From Bacillota bacterium (GTDB lineage Bacteria; Bacillota; Clostridia; Peptostreptococcales; Anaerovoracaceae): a DNA stretch of 64,000 nt. The position numbers were made by a program, and so were the translations under genes. Of this stretch, positions 7,945 to 16,080 are shown piece after piece. The DNA is taken from NCBI GenBank assembly GCA_030526355.1, contig JAUNDC010000016.1:1-64000 (forward strand), written 5' to 3'. The notes below the pieces were generated by a model, which saw nothing but the letters and a program-made list of their open reading frames with translations, had not been told where the DNA came from and did no database searches. The stretch's first letter is position 1; every line of letters starts with the position of its first letter.

Positions 7945-7960
7945 TAACAATATGTAGTGG
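7945..7960 (+). promoter_or_regulatory. NrdR-box-like site downstream of the nrdD promoter
   Basis: TAACAATATGTAGTGG fits the core of the NrdR box (CwAtATaTwGtg) with small deviations. It lies about 20 bp past the -10 box, where a repressor would block transcription. NrdR boxes usually come as tandem pairs. No clear second copy is seen 31 bp upstream, so this is tentative. Confidence 0.45.
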
Positions 7961-7984
7961 TGTTCGCAGAGGAGATAAAAGAAT

Positions 7985-10264
7985 ATGGAACAGATTAAGA
8001 AAATAATAAAAAGAGATGGCAGAACGGTGGATTTTGATGTTGATAAAATCGCAGATGCCATTTACAAGGCTGCGCAGGTGCTTGGCGGCAGAGACAGAGA
8101 TATGGCCAAGTTTCTGGCCAGACAGGTAGAGGTCTACCTGATTGAAATATGTCATAATGATGTGCCGACAGTGGAACAGATTCAGGACACTGTGGAGAAG
8201 GTTCTCATCGAAAACGGACATGCCAGAACTGCCAAGGAATATATACTTTACAGGGCAGAACGTACCAGAGTGAGGGATATGAACACCAGACTCATGAAGA
8301 CATACGAGGACCTTACATTCAAAGAAGCCAAGGATAATGACACAAAGCGTGAGAACGCCAATATTGATGGTGACACCGCAATGGGCACTATGCTGAAATA
8401 CGGTTCGGAGGGTGCCAAGCAGTTTTATGAGATGTTTGTTCTGAAGCCTGAACATGCACAGGCTCACAGAGAAGGCGACATACATATTCATGATATGGAC
8501 TTCCTGACATTAACCACCACATGCTGCCAGATTGATATAGAAAAGCTTTTTAAGGGGGGATTTTCGACCGGCCACGGATTTCTCAGAGAGCCTAATGATA
8601 TCCAGAGCTATGCTGCACTGGCATGCATCGCCATTCAGTCGAATCAGAACGACCAGCATGGCGGACAGAGTATTCCGGATTTTGATTATGGCATGGCAAA
8701 TGGTGTCAAAAAGACTTTCAGGAAGCTGTACTGGACAAATCTCGGCAAAATGCTGAATCTGTTATTCGATATAGAGGACGGTGTTGAAAAAACAAAGGCA
8801 ATAGGTGCAGAAATCATGGAAAAGCACAATGTATTTCCTGTGCTTGCCGATGATAACGGATATAAAGATATAGAAAGAACATATCTCAAGGAAATAATAG
8901 ATGAGAAATTTATTGACAAGCTTCAGCAGAAGGCTACAAAATATGCCAACGAGGAGATAAAGAGAGCGACATATCAGGCAATGGAGGCATTTGTGCACAA
9001 TCTCAATACGATGCATTCAAGAGCCGGTGCGCAGATACCGTTCTCATCAATTAATTACGGCACGGATACTTCTCCTGAGGGAAGACTCATAATAGAGAAT
9101 ATCATGCTTGCAACAGAGGCGGGACTTGGAAATGGAGAAACCGCTATATTCCCGATACATATATTTAAAATCAAGGAAGGTGTCAACTATAATCCTGGAG
9201 ATCCTAATTATGATATGTTCAAGCTGGCATGCAGAGTGTCTGCCAAGAGACTCTTCCCGAACTTCTCGTTTATAGATGCTCCATATAATCTTCAGTATTA
9301 TAAAGAGGGAGACCCGAACACTGAGGTGGCTTATATGGGATGCAGAACAAGAGTAATAGGCAACCATTACGACCCTTCAAGGCAGGTGGTAGGAGGCAGA
9401 GGCAATCTCAGCTTCACATCGGTTAATCTGCCGAGGATAGGTATAAAGGCACACGGAGACATTGACTGGTTTTTTGAGGAGCTTGAAAGAAAGGTGGATC
9501 TGTGTATAGATCAGCTTATGGAGAGATATAAAATACAGGCATCAAAGAAAGTCAAGAATTATCCGTTCCTTATGGGTCAGGGCATATGGCTTGATTCAGA
9601 CAAGCTTAAGCCTGAGGATTCAGTTGCAGAGGTGCTGAAGCATGGTACGCTTACTGTAGGATTTATCGGACTTGCTGAATGCCTGAAAGCACTCATAGGA
9701 AATCATCATGGCGAAACTCAGGAGGCTCAGAGCCTTGGTCTTGAGATAATAGGATTCATGAGAAAGAAAATGGACGAAGCCACTGAGAGAACGGGTTTCA
9801 ATTATACGCTGATAGCAACTCCGGCAGAGGGTCTTTCGGGACGGTTTGTAAAAATGGACAGAGCCAGATACGGTGTAATTGAGGGTGTGACTGACAGAGA
9901 TTATTATACAAATTCATTCCATATACCGGTATATTATAGTATAAGCGCATTTGACAAGATAAGGCTGGAGGCTCCGTATCATGCACTTACAAATGCAGGG
10001 CATATCACTTATGTGGAGCTTGACGGGGATCCATGCAAGAATCTTGAAGCTTTTGAACAGGTAGTAAGATGCATGAAAGAGAACGGTGTAGGATACGGCT
10101 CGATAAATCACCCTGTTGACAGGGATCCTGTATGCGGATATACGGGAATAATAGACAACGAATGCCCTTGCTGCCATAGAACGGAAGATGACAGCGACAG
10201 AGGATTTGAAAGGGTAAAACGAATAACAGGGTATCCTGTGGGTGGAATGGAGTCTCTGCAATGA
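7985..10264 (+). CDS. nrdD: Anaerobic (class III) ribonucleoside-triphosphate reductase
   Basis: The product has 759 residues. An N-terminal ATP-cone domain (about 1-95, KIIKRDGRTVDFDVDKIADA) senses ATP/dATP and sets activity. The catalytic barrel follows. The C-terminal region has the zinc-site cysteines (CGYTG...CPCC) and the RITGY motif, in which Gly749 is the likely site of the stable glycyl radical. The enzyme reduces ribonucleoside triphosphates to deoxynucleotides for DNA synthesis without oxygen. Its stop overlaps the start of the activase gene nrdG by 4 bases (ATGA), so the two are coupled. A sigma-A promoter and an NrdR-like box precede it. Confidence 0.95.
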   Translation: MEQIKKIIKRDGRTVDFDVDKIADAIYKAAQVLGGRDRDMAKFLARQVEVYLIEICHNDVPTVEQIQDTVEKVLIENGHARTAKEYILYRAERTRVRDMNTRLMKTYEDLTFKEAKDNDTKRENANIDGDTAMGTMLKYGSEGAKQFYEMFVLKPEHAQAHREGDIHIHDMDFLTLTTTCCQIDIEKLFKGGFSTGHGFLREPNDIQSYAALACIAIQSNQNDQHGGQSIPDFDYGMANGVKKTFRKLYWTNLGKMLNLLFDIEDGVEKTKAIGAEIMEKHNVFPVLADDNGYKDIERTYLKEIIDEKFIDKLQQKATKYANEEIKRATYQAMEAFVHNLNTMHSRAGAQIPFSSINYGTDTSPEGRLIIENIMLATEAGLGNGETAIFPIHIFKIKEGVNYNPGDPNYDMFKLACRVSAKRLFPNFSFIDAPYNLQYYKEGDPNTEVAYMGCRTRVIGNHYDPSRQVVGGRGNLSFTSVNLPRIGIKAHGDIDWFFEELERKVDLCIDQLMERYKIQASKKVKNYPFLMGQGIWLDSDKLKPEDSVAEVLKHGTLTVGFIGLAECLKALIGNHHGETQEAQSLGLEIIGFMRKKMDEATERTGFNYTLIATPAEGLSGRFVKMDRARYGVIEGVTDRDYYTNSFHIPVYYSISAFDKIRLEAPYHALTNAGHITYVELDGDPCKNLEAFEQVVRCMKENGVGYGSINHPVDRDPVCGYTGIIDNECPCCHRTEDDSDRGFERVKRITGYPVGGMESLQ

Positions 10265-10800
10265 GGAAGGCAGATTCGCTGAGACTTGCAGGAATTGTGA
10301 GAGAATCTATAGTTGACGGTCCGGGTATCAGATTTGCGGTTTTCTGTCAGGGATGCCCTCACGGATGTCCCGGATGCCATAATCCGGAGACTCATGACTT
10401 TAATGGAGGAAGCGAGTGCAGTATTAGCAGACTTATGGAGGAAATAGATAAAAACCCGCTTATTTCAGGAGTCACATTTTCTGGAGGTGAGCCTCTCTGT
10501 CAGCCCGAAGCCTTTGCAGCTATGGCGGAGCAAATAAAATCGAGAGGATTGTCGCTGACGGTTTTCAGTGGATATACATACGAACAGATAATGGATATGT
10601 CAGAAACTGACATGGCAGTGAAACAGCTGATGGAGTTTACAGATATCCTTATAGACGGACCGTTTGTAAAAGAGAAACGTGATCTTACACTTCAGTTCAG
10701 AGGAAGCAGAAATCAGCGAATAATCGATATGAATGAGACGCGCAAGGCTGGATATCCTGTGCTGTGGGCGCCGGACCAGTGCAGCATGCAGAGCAAATGA
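10261..10800 (+). CDS. nrdG: Anaerobic ribonucleotide reductase activating enzyme (radical SAM)
   Basis: The product has 179 residues. The CPHGCPGC motif supplies the CxxxCxxC ligands of the radical-SAM [4Fe-4S] cluster, and SGGEP near residue 80 contacts S-adenosylmethionine. NrdG uses reduced iron-sulfur and SAM to abstract a hydrogen from the C-terminal glycine of NrdD, creating the glycyl radical. The length is slightly above the family norm because of a short C-terminal tail. The 4-base overlap with nrdD supports a two-gene operon. No canonical terminator follows; a short CACGT/ACGTG stem at 10806-10820 lacks a T-run. Confidence 0.93.
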   Translation: MRKADSLRLAGIVRESIVDGPGIRFAVFCQGCPHGCPGCHNPETHDFNGGSECSISRLMEEIDKNPLISGVTFSGGEPLCQPEAFAAMAEQIKSRGLSLTVFSGYTYEQIMDMSETDMAVKQLMEFTDILIDGPFVKEKRDLTLQFRGSRNQRIIDMNETRKAGYPVLWAPDQCSMQSK

Positions 10801-10830
10801 AAAAACACGTTAATTACGTGCAAAAAATCC

Positions 10831-10859
10831 TTGTCTTTAAAACGGCTCTGTGCTATAAT
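10831..10859 (+). promoter_or_regulatory. Sigma-A promoter of rpmB
   Basis: TTGTCT at 10831-10836 and TATAAT at 10854-10859, 17 bp apart, lead into rpmB. Confidence 0.75.
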
Positions 10860-10956
10860 GTCATTTGTTCGAGTCTGGAGGAGGAGATGCAGACTCATAA
10901 TCCAGCGGAAAATTGCGAAAGCATTTAGATACCATATGTATAAGGAGGTGCGGCAG

Positions 10957-11148
10957 ATGTCAAGAAAGTGTGAAATTTGTGGAAAAGGACAGGTTTCCGG
11001 AAATAATGTATCCCATTCAAACAGACACACAAGAAGAAAATGGAATGCAAATATTCAGACTGTAAGAATCGATGATAACGGAACAGTTAGAAAAGCTAAA
11101 GTATGTACAAGATGCTTAAGATCAGGCAAAGTTAACCGTGCCATCTAA
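10957..11148 (+). CDS. rpmB: 50S ribosomal protein L28
   Basis: The product has 63 residues and matches L28: MSRKCEICGKG, then NNVSHSNRHTRRKWNANIQ, and a C-terminal CTRCLRSGKV. The two CxxC pairs mark the zinc-binding (C+) form of L28. It binds 23S rRNA near the E site of the large subunit. The ATG at 10957 was chosen because AAGGAGGTG lies just before it; the reading frame extends upstream without family similarity. It is transcribed from its own promoter and ends in a terminator. Confidence 0.95.
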   Translation: MSRKCEICGKGQVSGNNVSHSNRHTRRKWNANIQTVRIDDNGTVRKAKVCTRCLRSGKVNRAI

Positions 11149-11158
11149 GAAGAAAATG

Positions 11159-11190
11159 AACGCTCACATCAGTGGGCGTTTTTAATTTTT
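11159..11190 (+). terminator. Terminator of rpmB
   Basis: AACGCTCAC (11159-11167) pairs with GTGGGCGTT (11172-11180) with one G-T pair, then a T-rich run. It overlaps the 3' end of the convergent gene at 11182. Confidence 0.8.
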
Positions 11191-11376
11191 AAGCAGTATT
11201 ACGCCGCATATTATCAATACCATACACAGGAATATCACCCACAGCTTCAAGGGGAAAAACATTGCCATGACAGTAATGCCGCCAAACAGCAGCATAATGA
11301 AGCCAGTATTTCTGCAGAAGGTTCTCCTTTTACGCTTTTTTTTGTGGCGGCAGCATGAATCGCAGTGTCTGTTCAT
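11182..11376 (-). CDS. Small basic membrane protein, unknown
   Basis: The product has 64 residues: a Cys/His/Lys/Arg-rich cytoplasmic head (four Cys and several His in the first 25 residues) and then two closely spaced membrane helices. The ATG at 11376 has GAGGTG before it on the minus strand. The cluster of Cys and His could bind a metal, but no family is recognised. It faces rpmB, with which it shares the terminator hairpin region. Confidence 0.6.
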   Translation of the reverse strand: MNRHCDSCCRHKKKRKRRTFCRNTGFIMLLFGGITVMAMFFPLKLWVIFLCMVLIICGVILLKN

Positions 11377-11491
11377 CAAAATCACCTCATATCAGCATAT
11401 GAAGTTCTGTTTAAGATTGTGCAGAAATATAATAATGTGCTAAAATGAGTATAATTATTATAGGCCGGTTAGTATTCAAAGGAGAAGCAGT

Positions 11492-11893
11492 ATGCTTGAA
11501 ATGGAAACAAAATATGGAAAGATCAGCTTTTCACAGAACATAATAAGCAGAATAGTGATTGAAGCAGTGGAAAACAGCCAAGGTAAAGCAGATATCCTGA
11601 ATTACAAGGGAAAATATATGAATGTTGTCCCGGGAATTGCGTCAAAAATGAATATATATGATGAAGAGGCAGGCGGAATTGAAATAACAGATACCGAAAA
11701 CGGGTTTCAGATACGTGTGTATATTGTAGTTAAATTCGGGACAAGTATAAAAGAAGTGACCGGCGATATAATTGATTTTATTTATAAAAAGACTGAAGAA
11801 ATGACAGGACAAAGGCCAGCAAAGGTAACGGTTGTCGTAACCGGAACCATATCCAAAAATATAGCCAGAAGGCATATTGAGGTGAGCAGATAG
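11492..11893 (+). CDS. Asp23/Gls24-family envelope stress protein
   Basis: The product has 133 residues with the Asp23/Gls24 pattern: an N-terminal GKISFSQNIISRIVIEAVE and a C-terminal VVTGTISKNIARR. Members are abundant cytoplasmic or membrane-associated proteins linked to envelope homeostasis; the exact activity is unknown. AAAGGAG lies before the ATG. The stop is followed immediately by recG at 11894, so the two genes are translationally close. This asp23-recG order is common in Firmicutes. Confidence 0.85.
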   Translation: MLEMETKYGKISFSQNIISRIVIEAVENSQGKADILNYKGKYMNVVPGIASKMNIYDEEAGGIEITDTENGFQIRVYIVVKFGTSIKEVTGDIIDFIYKKTEEMTGQRPAKVTVVVTGTISKNIARRHIEVSR

Positions 11894-13930
11894 ATGGAAT
11901 TAAAAGACAGTATCAGCTGCCTTAAGGGAGTAGGCCCTAGAAAATCGGAAGCACTTGCAAAACTGAATATCCGTACGGTTGAGGATCTGATGTTCTTTTT
12001 TCCCAGAAGCTATGAGGACAGACGCTGCCGCAAAGAGATATGCCAGCTTAGAGAGGATGAAACCGCGGTCATAAAAGCTGAAATCAAGCTGGCAGTCAGC
12101 GACAGGTACAGAAAGGGCAGAAAACAGATTCTCAGATTACTGGCAGCAGATGATACAGGCACGATAGAAGTGGTTTTCTTTAACGCCGGATACCTGCAGA
12201 AGAGCTTCAAGGTCGGGACAGAATATGTATTTTATGGTAAAGTATCAGCTGCATTCGGTAAATTGCAGATGGTGCATCCTGATTTTTCGAAGGACGAAGG
12301 ATTGACGGGGATAATACCTGTGTATCCGCTTACCAAAGGGATTACGCAGAAAGAAATGCGTACATGGCAGAAGACAGCGGGTTCCCTTTATGATAAAGCA
12401 GAGGAAATGCTTTCGGAGGAAACTATCGAAAGAAACAGGCTCTGCAGCATGGAGTATGCACTGCGTAACGTGCATTTTCCACAGGAAAAACAGAAACTGC
12501 TTGAGGGCAAATACAGACTAGTGTTTGACGAGCTTATGGTGTTGCAGACGGGTCTTATGGCAGCTAGACAAAACAGTATCGATGGCAGAAGCGGTATTGC
12601 GTTTTCTCGCCAGGTATCTGTGGATGAATATATCGGTTCACTGCCTTATGAGCTTACGGGTGCACAGAAAAGATGCATCGGAGAAATTAACGATGATCTT
12701 GAAAGCGAAAGAATCATGAACAGGCTTGTTCAGGGAGACGTGGGCTCGGGAAAGACGGCAGTCGCGGAGGCAGCTATTTATAAGGCTGTAAAAAGCGGTT
12801 TTCAGGCTGTTATGATGGCGCCTACGGAAATATTGGCAAAACAGCATTATGAGGGTCTCAAGGCAAATTTTGAGGCTCATGGAATAAAAGTGGGATTTCT
12901 CTCGGGTTCCATGAAGGCTTCAGAGAAAAGGGCTGTGCAGCAGGACCTAAGAGATGGGAAAATAGATGTAATTACAGGCACACATGCTATTATTCAGCCA
13001 GAAGTTGAATTTTGCAGGCTTGGTCTTGTAATAACCGATGAACAGCATAGATTTGGTGTGAATCAACGCATCAGGCTAAAGGAAAAGGGCACAAATCCCA
13101 ACATTCTTGTAATGACAGCAACTCCGATACCAAGAACTCTGGCGGTAGTGCTTTATGGGGATCTTGATGTGTCTGTAATAGATGAGCTTCCGCCGGGAAG
13201 ACAGCCCGTGAAAACAAGATGTGTCAGAAACAAGATGAGAAACAGCTGCTATGACTTTGTTGAAAAACAGCTGGAACAGGGCAGACAGGCATATGTTGTG
13301 ACGCCTTTGATTGAGGAATCGGAGGTAATGGATGTCAGATCAGCAAGACAGGTGGCACAGGAGCTTTCTGAAAAGTTTTCAGGATATAATGTGGCATTGA
13401 TACACGGTGCAATGAAGCAGCAGGAAAAGGATGAAAAAATGGCGCTTTTTTATAAAGGCGAAATTGATGTACTTGTTGCTACGGTGGTTATAGAAGTAGG
13501 AATAAATGTACCGAATGCCACCGTTATAGTTATCGAGAATGCGGAGCGATTCGGTCTTGCGCAGCTGCATCAGCTGCGAGGCAGAGTTGGAAGAGGAAAG
13601 TACAGCTCATACTGTTTCCTGATACTTGAGGGGAATTCCGAAATTGCTGAAAAACGGTGTGATATTATGGAAAAATCCTCAGATGGTTTTTTTATAGCGG
13701 AAGAGGATCTCAAGCTGCGCGGACCAGGAGAGATTTTCGGGATGAAACAGCATGGACTGCCGGATCTTAACATTTCAGATCTTGCAAAGCATCTGGATAT
13801 TCTGAATCATGCGAAAGCCGAAGCAAAAAAAATTATCGAAGACGATCCGTTGCTTCGAAAAAATCAGAATCAGCAGCTTAAACGCAGAGTAATCAGGCTT
13901 TTTGGCGAAGATTTCAGCTTGAATCTATAG
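11894..13930 (+). CDS. recG: ATP-dependent DNA helicase RecG
   Basis: The product has 678 residues, a full-length RecG. The N-terminal wedge/OB domain begins with LKGVGPRK (HhH-like) and handles branched DNA. The helicase core carries Walker A GDVGSGKT (about residue 278) and the DEQH box. The C-terminal motor half has the QLRGRVGRGK motif VI. RecG remodels stalled forks and Holliday junctions. It is directly downstream of the asp23-type gene with no gap, and its own downstream spacing allows an independent SASP gene. Confidence 0.97.
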   Translation: MELKDSISCLKGVGPRKSEALAKLNIRTVEDLMFFFPRSYEDRRCRKEICQLREDETAVIKAEIKLAVSDRYRKGRKQILRLLAADDTGTIEVVFFNAGYLQKSFKVGTEYVFYGKVSAAFGKLQMVHPDFSKDEGLTGIIPVYPLTKGITQKEMRTWQKTAGSLYDKAEEMLSEETIERNRLCSMEYALRNVHFPQEKQKLLEGKYRLVFDELMVLQTGLMAARQNSIDGRSGIAFSRQVSVDEYIGSLPYELTGAQKRCIGEINDDLESERIMNRLVQGDVGSGKTAVAEAAIYKAVKSGFQAVMMAPTEILAKQHYEGLKANFEAHGIKVGFLSGSMKASEKRAVQQDLRDGKIDVITGTHAIIQPEVEFCRLGLVITDEQHRFGVNQRIRLKEKGTNPNILVMTATPIPRTLAVVLYGDLDVSVIDELPPGRQPVKTRCVRNKMRNSCYDFVEKQLEQGRQAYVVTPLIEESEVMDVRSARQVAQELSEKFSGYNVALIHGAMKQQEKDEKMALFYKGEIDVLVATVVIEVGINVPNATVIVIENAERFGLAQLHQLRGRVGRGKYSSYCFLILEGNSEIAEKRCDIMEKSSDGFFIAEEDLKLRGPGEIFGMKQHGLPDLNISDLAKHLDILNHAKAEAKKIIEDDPLLRKNQNQQLKRRVIRLFGEDFSLNL

Positions 13931-14019
13931 TTTGGGAAAACACGGAATTGTATGTAATAATTGCATGTAATACTTTACTCGCCTCGGGTTAAATTATTAG
14001 TACAGGAGGTGAGAAACAA

Positions 14020-14220
14020 ATGTCATTACAGGATAAAATGAATGTAAGCGCTAAGCCTGCATTAAAGAACTTAAAGACAGAAGTTGCAAACGAGCTTGGA
14101 ATGGCCAATTATGACCAGACTGACAAGGGCAACCTGACTGCAAGACAGAATGGCTATGTTGGCGGATATATGACTAAGAAATTAGTTGAAATGGCCGAGC
14201 AGCAGCTGGCCGGCAAATAA
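14020..14220 (+). CDS. Small acid-soluble spore protein, alpha/beta type
   Basis: The product has 66 residues and shows both SASP signatures: LKTEVANELG, which includes the GPR cleavage region, and DKGNLTARQNGYVGGYMTKKLVEMAE at the C-terminus. These proteins saturate spore DNA, hold it in an A-like form, and protect it from UV and heat. They are degraded on germination by GPR, whose gene is at 48444. AGGAGGTGA precedes the ATG. The expected sigma-G promoter could not be placed with confidence. This gene is strong evidence that the organism makes endospores. Confidence 0.95.
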   Translation: MSLQDKMNVSAKPALKNLKTEVANELGMANYDQTDKGNLTARQNGYVGGYMTKKLVEMAEQQLAGK

Positions 14221-14260
14221 CCGTCATATAACGGTGAATGCATTAAACTGAACGAAAAGG

Positions 14261-14293
14261 GAGATATTTGCCTTCAGGTGAATATCTCTTTTT
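14261..14293 (+). terminator. Terminator of the SASP gene
   Basis: GAGATATT (14261-14268) pairs with AATATCTC (14281-14288), with an inner CCT/AGG stem, followed by five T residues. Confidence 0.9.
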
Positions 14294-14359
14294 CAATTGG
14301 GGTAGATATATTTCCCCGTTAGTGCTAGAATGATGAAGATAAACCACAGGAGGATGAAA

Positions 14360-14893
14360 ATGCGCGTTATAGCAGGAGAATATAAGGGAAGAAAGCTGCA
14401 GACACCTGCAGACTATACGGTGAGACCTACGACCGATAAAGTTAAGGAAGCGATGTTCAGCATTCTGGCAGACAGGATATGGGCAAGCAAGGTTCTGGAT
14501 CTGTTTTCCGGGACAGGCAGTCTGGGAATAGAAGCTCTGAGCAGAGGCGCGAAATCATGCGTTTTTGCTGATAATTCCAGGGAGAGCATCAGATTGATCA
14601 AGGAAAACATTGAGCACTGCCGGGCAGAAGGGGCTGTTGTAAAAGCAGGGGATTTCAAAAAGGTGCTGATGAATCTCAATGAAAAATTTGATATTATAAT
14701 ACTTGATCCTCCGTATGATAAAGGCTATATGGCCTCGTGCTTCGAGCTTATCAGGGAATATGAGCTTCTGGAAGAAGGTGGAGTAATAATTGCAGAGCAT
14801 AGGAAGCAGGAGGATCTGCCGGAGGATTTCTGCGGATTCAGTAAGATAAAAGAACGTAAATACGGCATAGTCAAGTTATCAATATATTGTTGA
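14360..14893 (+). CDS. rsmD: 16S rRNA (guanine966-N2)-methyltransferase
   Basis: The product has 177 residues and the RsmD order of motifs: N-terminal MRVIAGEYKGRKL, SAM-binding VLDLFSGTGSLGIEALSRGA (about residues 44-63), and catalytic LDPPY. It methylates N2 of G966 in 16S rRNA. The ATG at 14360 was chosen because CAGGAGG lies 6 bases upstream and family members begin MRVI; an upstream in-frame ATG at 14330 has neither. coaD follows, the usual Firmicute order. Confidence 0.93.
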   Translation: MRVIAGEYKGRKLQTPADYTVRPTTDKVKEAMFSILADRIWASKVLDLFSGTGSLGIEALSRGAKSCVFADNSRESIRLIKENIEHCRAEGAVVKAGDFKKVLMNLNEKFDIIILDPPYDKGYMASCFELIREYELLEEGGVIIAEHRKQEDLPEDFCGFSKIKERKYGIVKLSIYC

Positions 14894-14918
14894 ATGAAAT
14901 CAGGTGACATGATATAAT
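14890..14918 (+). promoter_or_regulatory. Sigma-A promoter of coaD
   Basis: TTGAAT (14890-14895) and TATAAT (14913-14918) are 17 bp apart. The -35 box overlaps the rsmD stop codon. Confidence 0.65.
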
Positions 14919-14945
14919 TACAGATATTAGCAGGAGGAACGACAC

Positions 14946-15434
14946 ATGAAGACAAAGGCTCTTTATACGGGCTCATTTGATCCGCTGACAAACGGACATT
15001 TAAATATAATACAGAGGGCTGCGAAGCTGTATGATGAGCTTACAATTGGAATTATAGTCAATCCTTCGAAGAAATCGATGTTTACCCTGCAGGAGCGAGA
15101 GGAAATGATCAGAGAGACAGTCAGAGGTCTTGATAATGTCAAGGTTGACTGTTTTTCGGGGCTGCTTGCAGATTACGTGAATGCGAACGGCTTCAACGTT
15201 GTTGTCAGAGGCTTGCGGGCTACGATGGATTTTGAATATGAAATACAGATGGCGCATATGAACGCCAGATTGTTTAATGATACAGTAGAGACTGTATTTC
15301 TTATGACGGATCCGAAATATTCTTTCATCAGCTCGAGTATGATGAAGGAGGTTCACTCGCTGGGAGGCTCCATAGAAGGTCTGGTACCTGACGGGATATT
15401 AAAAAAAATGGATAGATTGTCCGGCAATAAGTAG
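14946..15434 (+). CDS. coaD: Phosphopantetheine adenylyltransferase
   Basis: The product has 162 residues, the normal CoaD length. It has the nucleotidyltransferase motif TNGH (residues about 16-19), GSFDPLTNGH context, and the family signature YSFISSSMMKEV near residue 125. It transfers AMP from ATP to 4'-phosphopantetheine, the penultimate step of coenzyme A synthesis. CAGGAGG precedes the ATG. The CoA pool it feeds is needed by the acyl-CoA enzymes elsewhere in the window. Confidence 0.97.
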   Translation: MKTKALYTGSFDPLTNGHLNIIQRAAKLYDELTIGIIVNPSKKSMFTLQEREEMIRETVRGLDNVKVDCFSGLLADYVNANGFNVVVRGLRATMDFEYEIQMAHMNARLFNDTVETVFLMTDPKYSFISSSMMKEVHSLGGSIEGLVPDGILKKMDRLSGNK

Positions 15435-15443
15435 GAGGATATT

Positions 15444-16013
15444 ATGAGGGTTTTAGAACTTTTGGAAGAAATTGAAGAAATAGTTGATACAGCAGCAGGG
15501 TTTCCGCTTACAGGGAAGATTATGGTGGACTCACAGGAGCTTCTTGAGATCGTCAGAGAAATAAGAGCTGAACTGCCGGATGAGATTCAGCAGGCTCAGT
15601 GGATCAAGAATGAACGTGAGAGAATAATTGCAGAAGCGAAGACTCAGTATGAAGCGGTGATTGAGGACGCACAGAAGCAGGCCGATGCCCTCGTTGAGAA
15701 CAATGATATAACTGTTAAGGCGAAGATGAGAGCAGATGAGTTAATGAGAGTTACAGAGAATACTGCCAAGCAGCTCAAGATTGGAACATATGATTATCTT
15801 GATGGAATTCTCTACAGCTTCCAGGGTAAAATGGAGCACCTGAGCTCAATTTATTTCGGAGAAATGTTCTCAAGCATTGAAAAGGCATTTGATGATATTA
15901 ATTCAGCTCTTGCAGCAAACAGAGACGAGCTTAAGGACATGGCATACAGAACGCAGATGAATGCTGATGATATGCCGGAAGCCAAGCCGGCAACAGAGGG
16001 CGACGGCGAATAA
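15444..16013 (+). CDS. Coiled-coil ATPase-subunit-like protein, unknown
   Basis: The product has 189 residues, highly charged and largely helical (about 20-165), with a disordered acidic tail. Similar genes right after coaD in Clostridia are often labelled as ATPase or V-type ATPase subunit H-like, because of the heptad pattern in the region with AEAKTQYEAVIEDAQKQADA. A DivIVA-like scaffolding role is another possibility. No catalytic motif is present. It starts 9 bp after coaD with AGGAGG, so it is in the same operon, and ends before the strong hairpin at 16038. Confidence 0.7.
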   Translation: MRVLELLEEIEEIVDTAAGFPLTGKIMVDSQELLEIVREIRAELPDEIQQAQWIKNERERIIAEAKTQYEAVIEDAQKQADALVENNDITVKAKMRADELMRVTENTAKQLKIGTYDYLDGILYSFQGKMEHLSSIYFGEMFSSIEKAFDDINSALAANRDELKDMAYRTQMNADDMPEAKPATEGDGE

Positions 16014-16037
16014 CAAATAAAAACAGTATGATATCAT

Positions 16038-16080
16038 ATATCCATAGTCTTATGAATACTTATAGACTATGGATATTTTT
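16038..16080 (+). terminator. Perfect 13-bp hairpin with T-run overlapping the ylbJ start
   Basis: ATATCCATAGTCT (16038-16050) pairs perfectly with AGACTATGGATAT (16064-16076), followed by T residues to 16080. It ends the coaD operon. The apparent ATG of the next gene (16069) lies inside its right arm. Confidence 0.75.

Noticed and set aside
10806-10820. CACGTTAATTACGTG as terminator of nrdG
   Set aside because: The stem is only five base pairs and is followed by A residues, not T.
12638-12880. Antisense and overlapping frames within recG and other long genes
   Set aside because: They show no ribosome site, no family pattern, and mirror the codons of the real gene.
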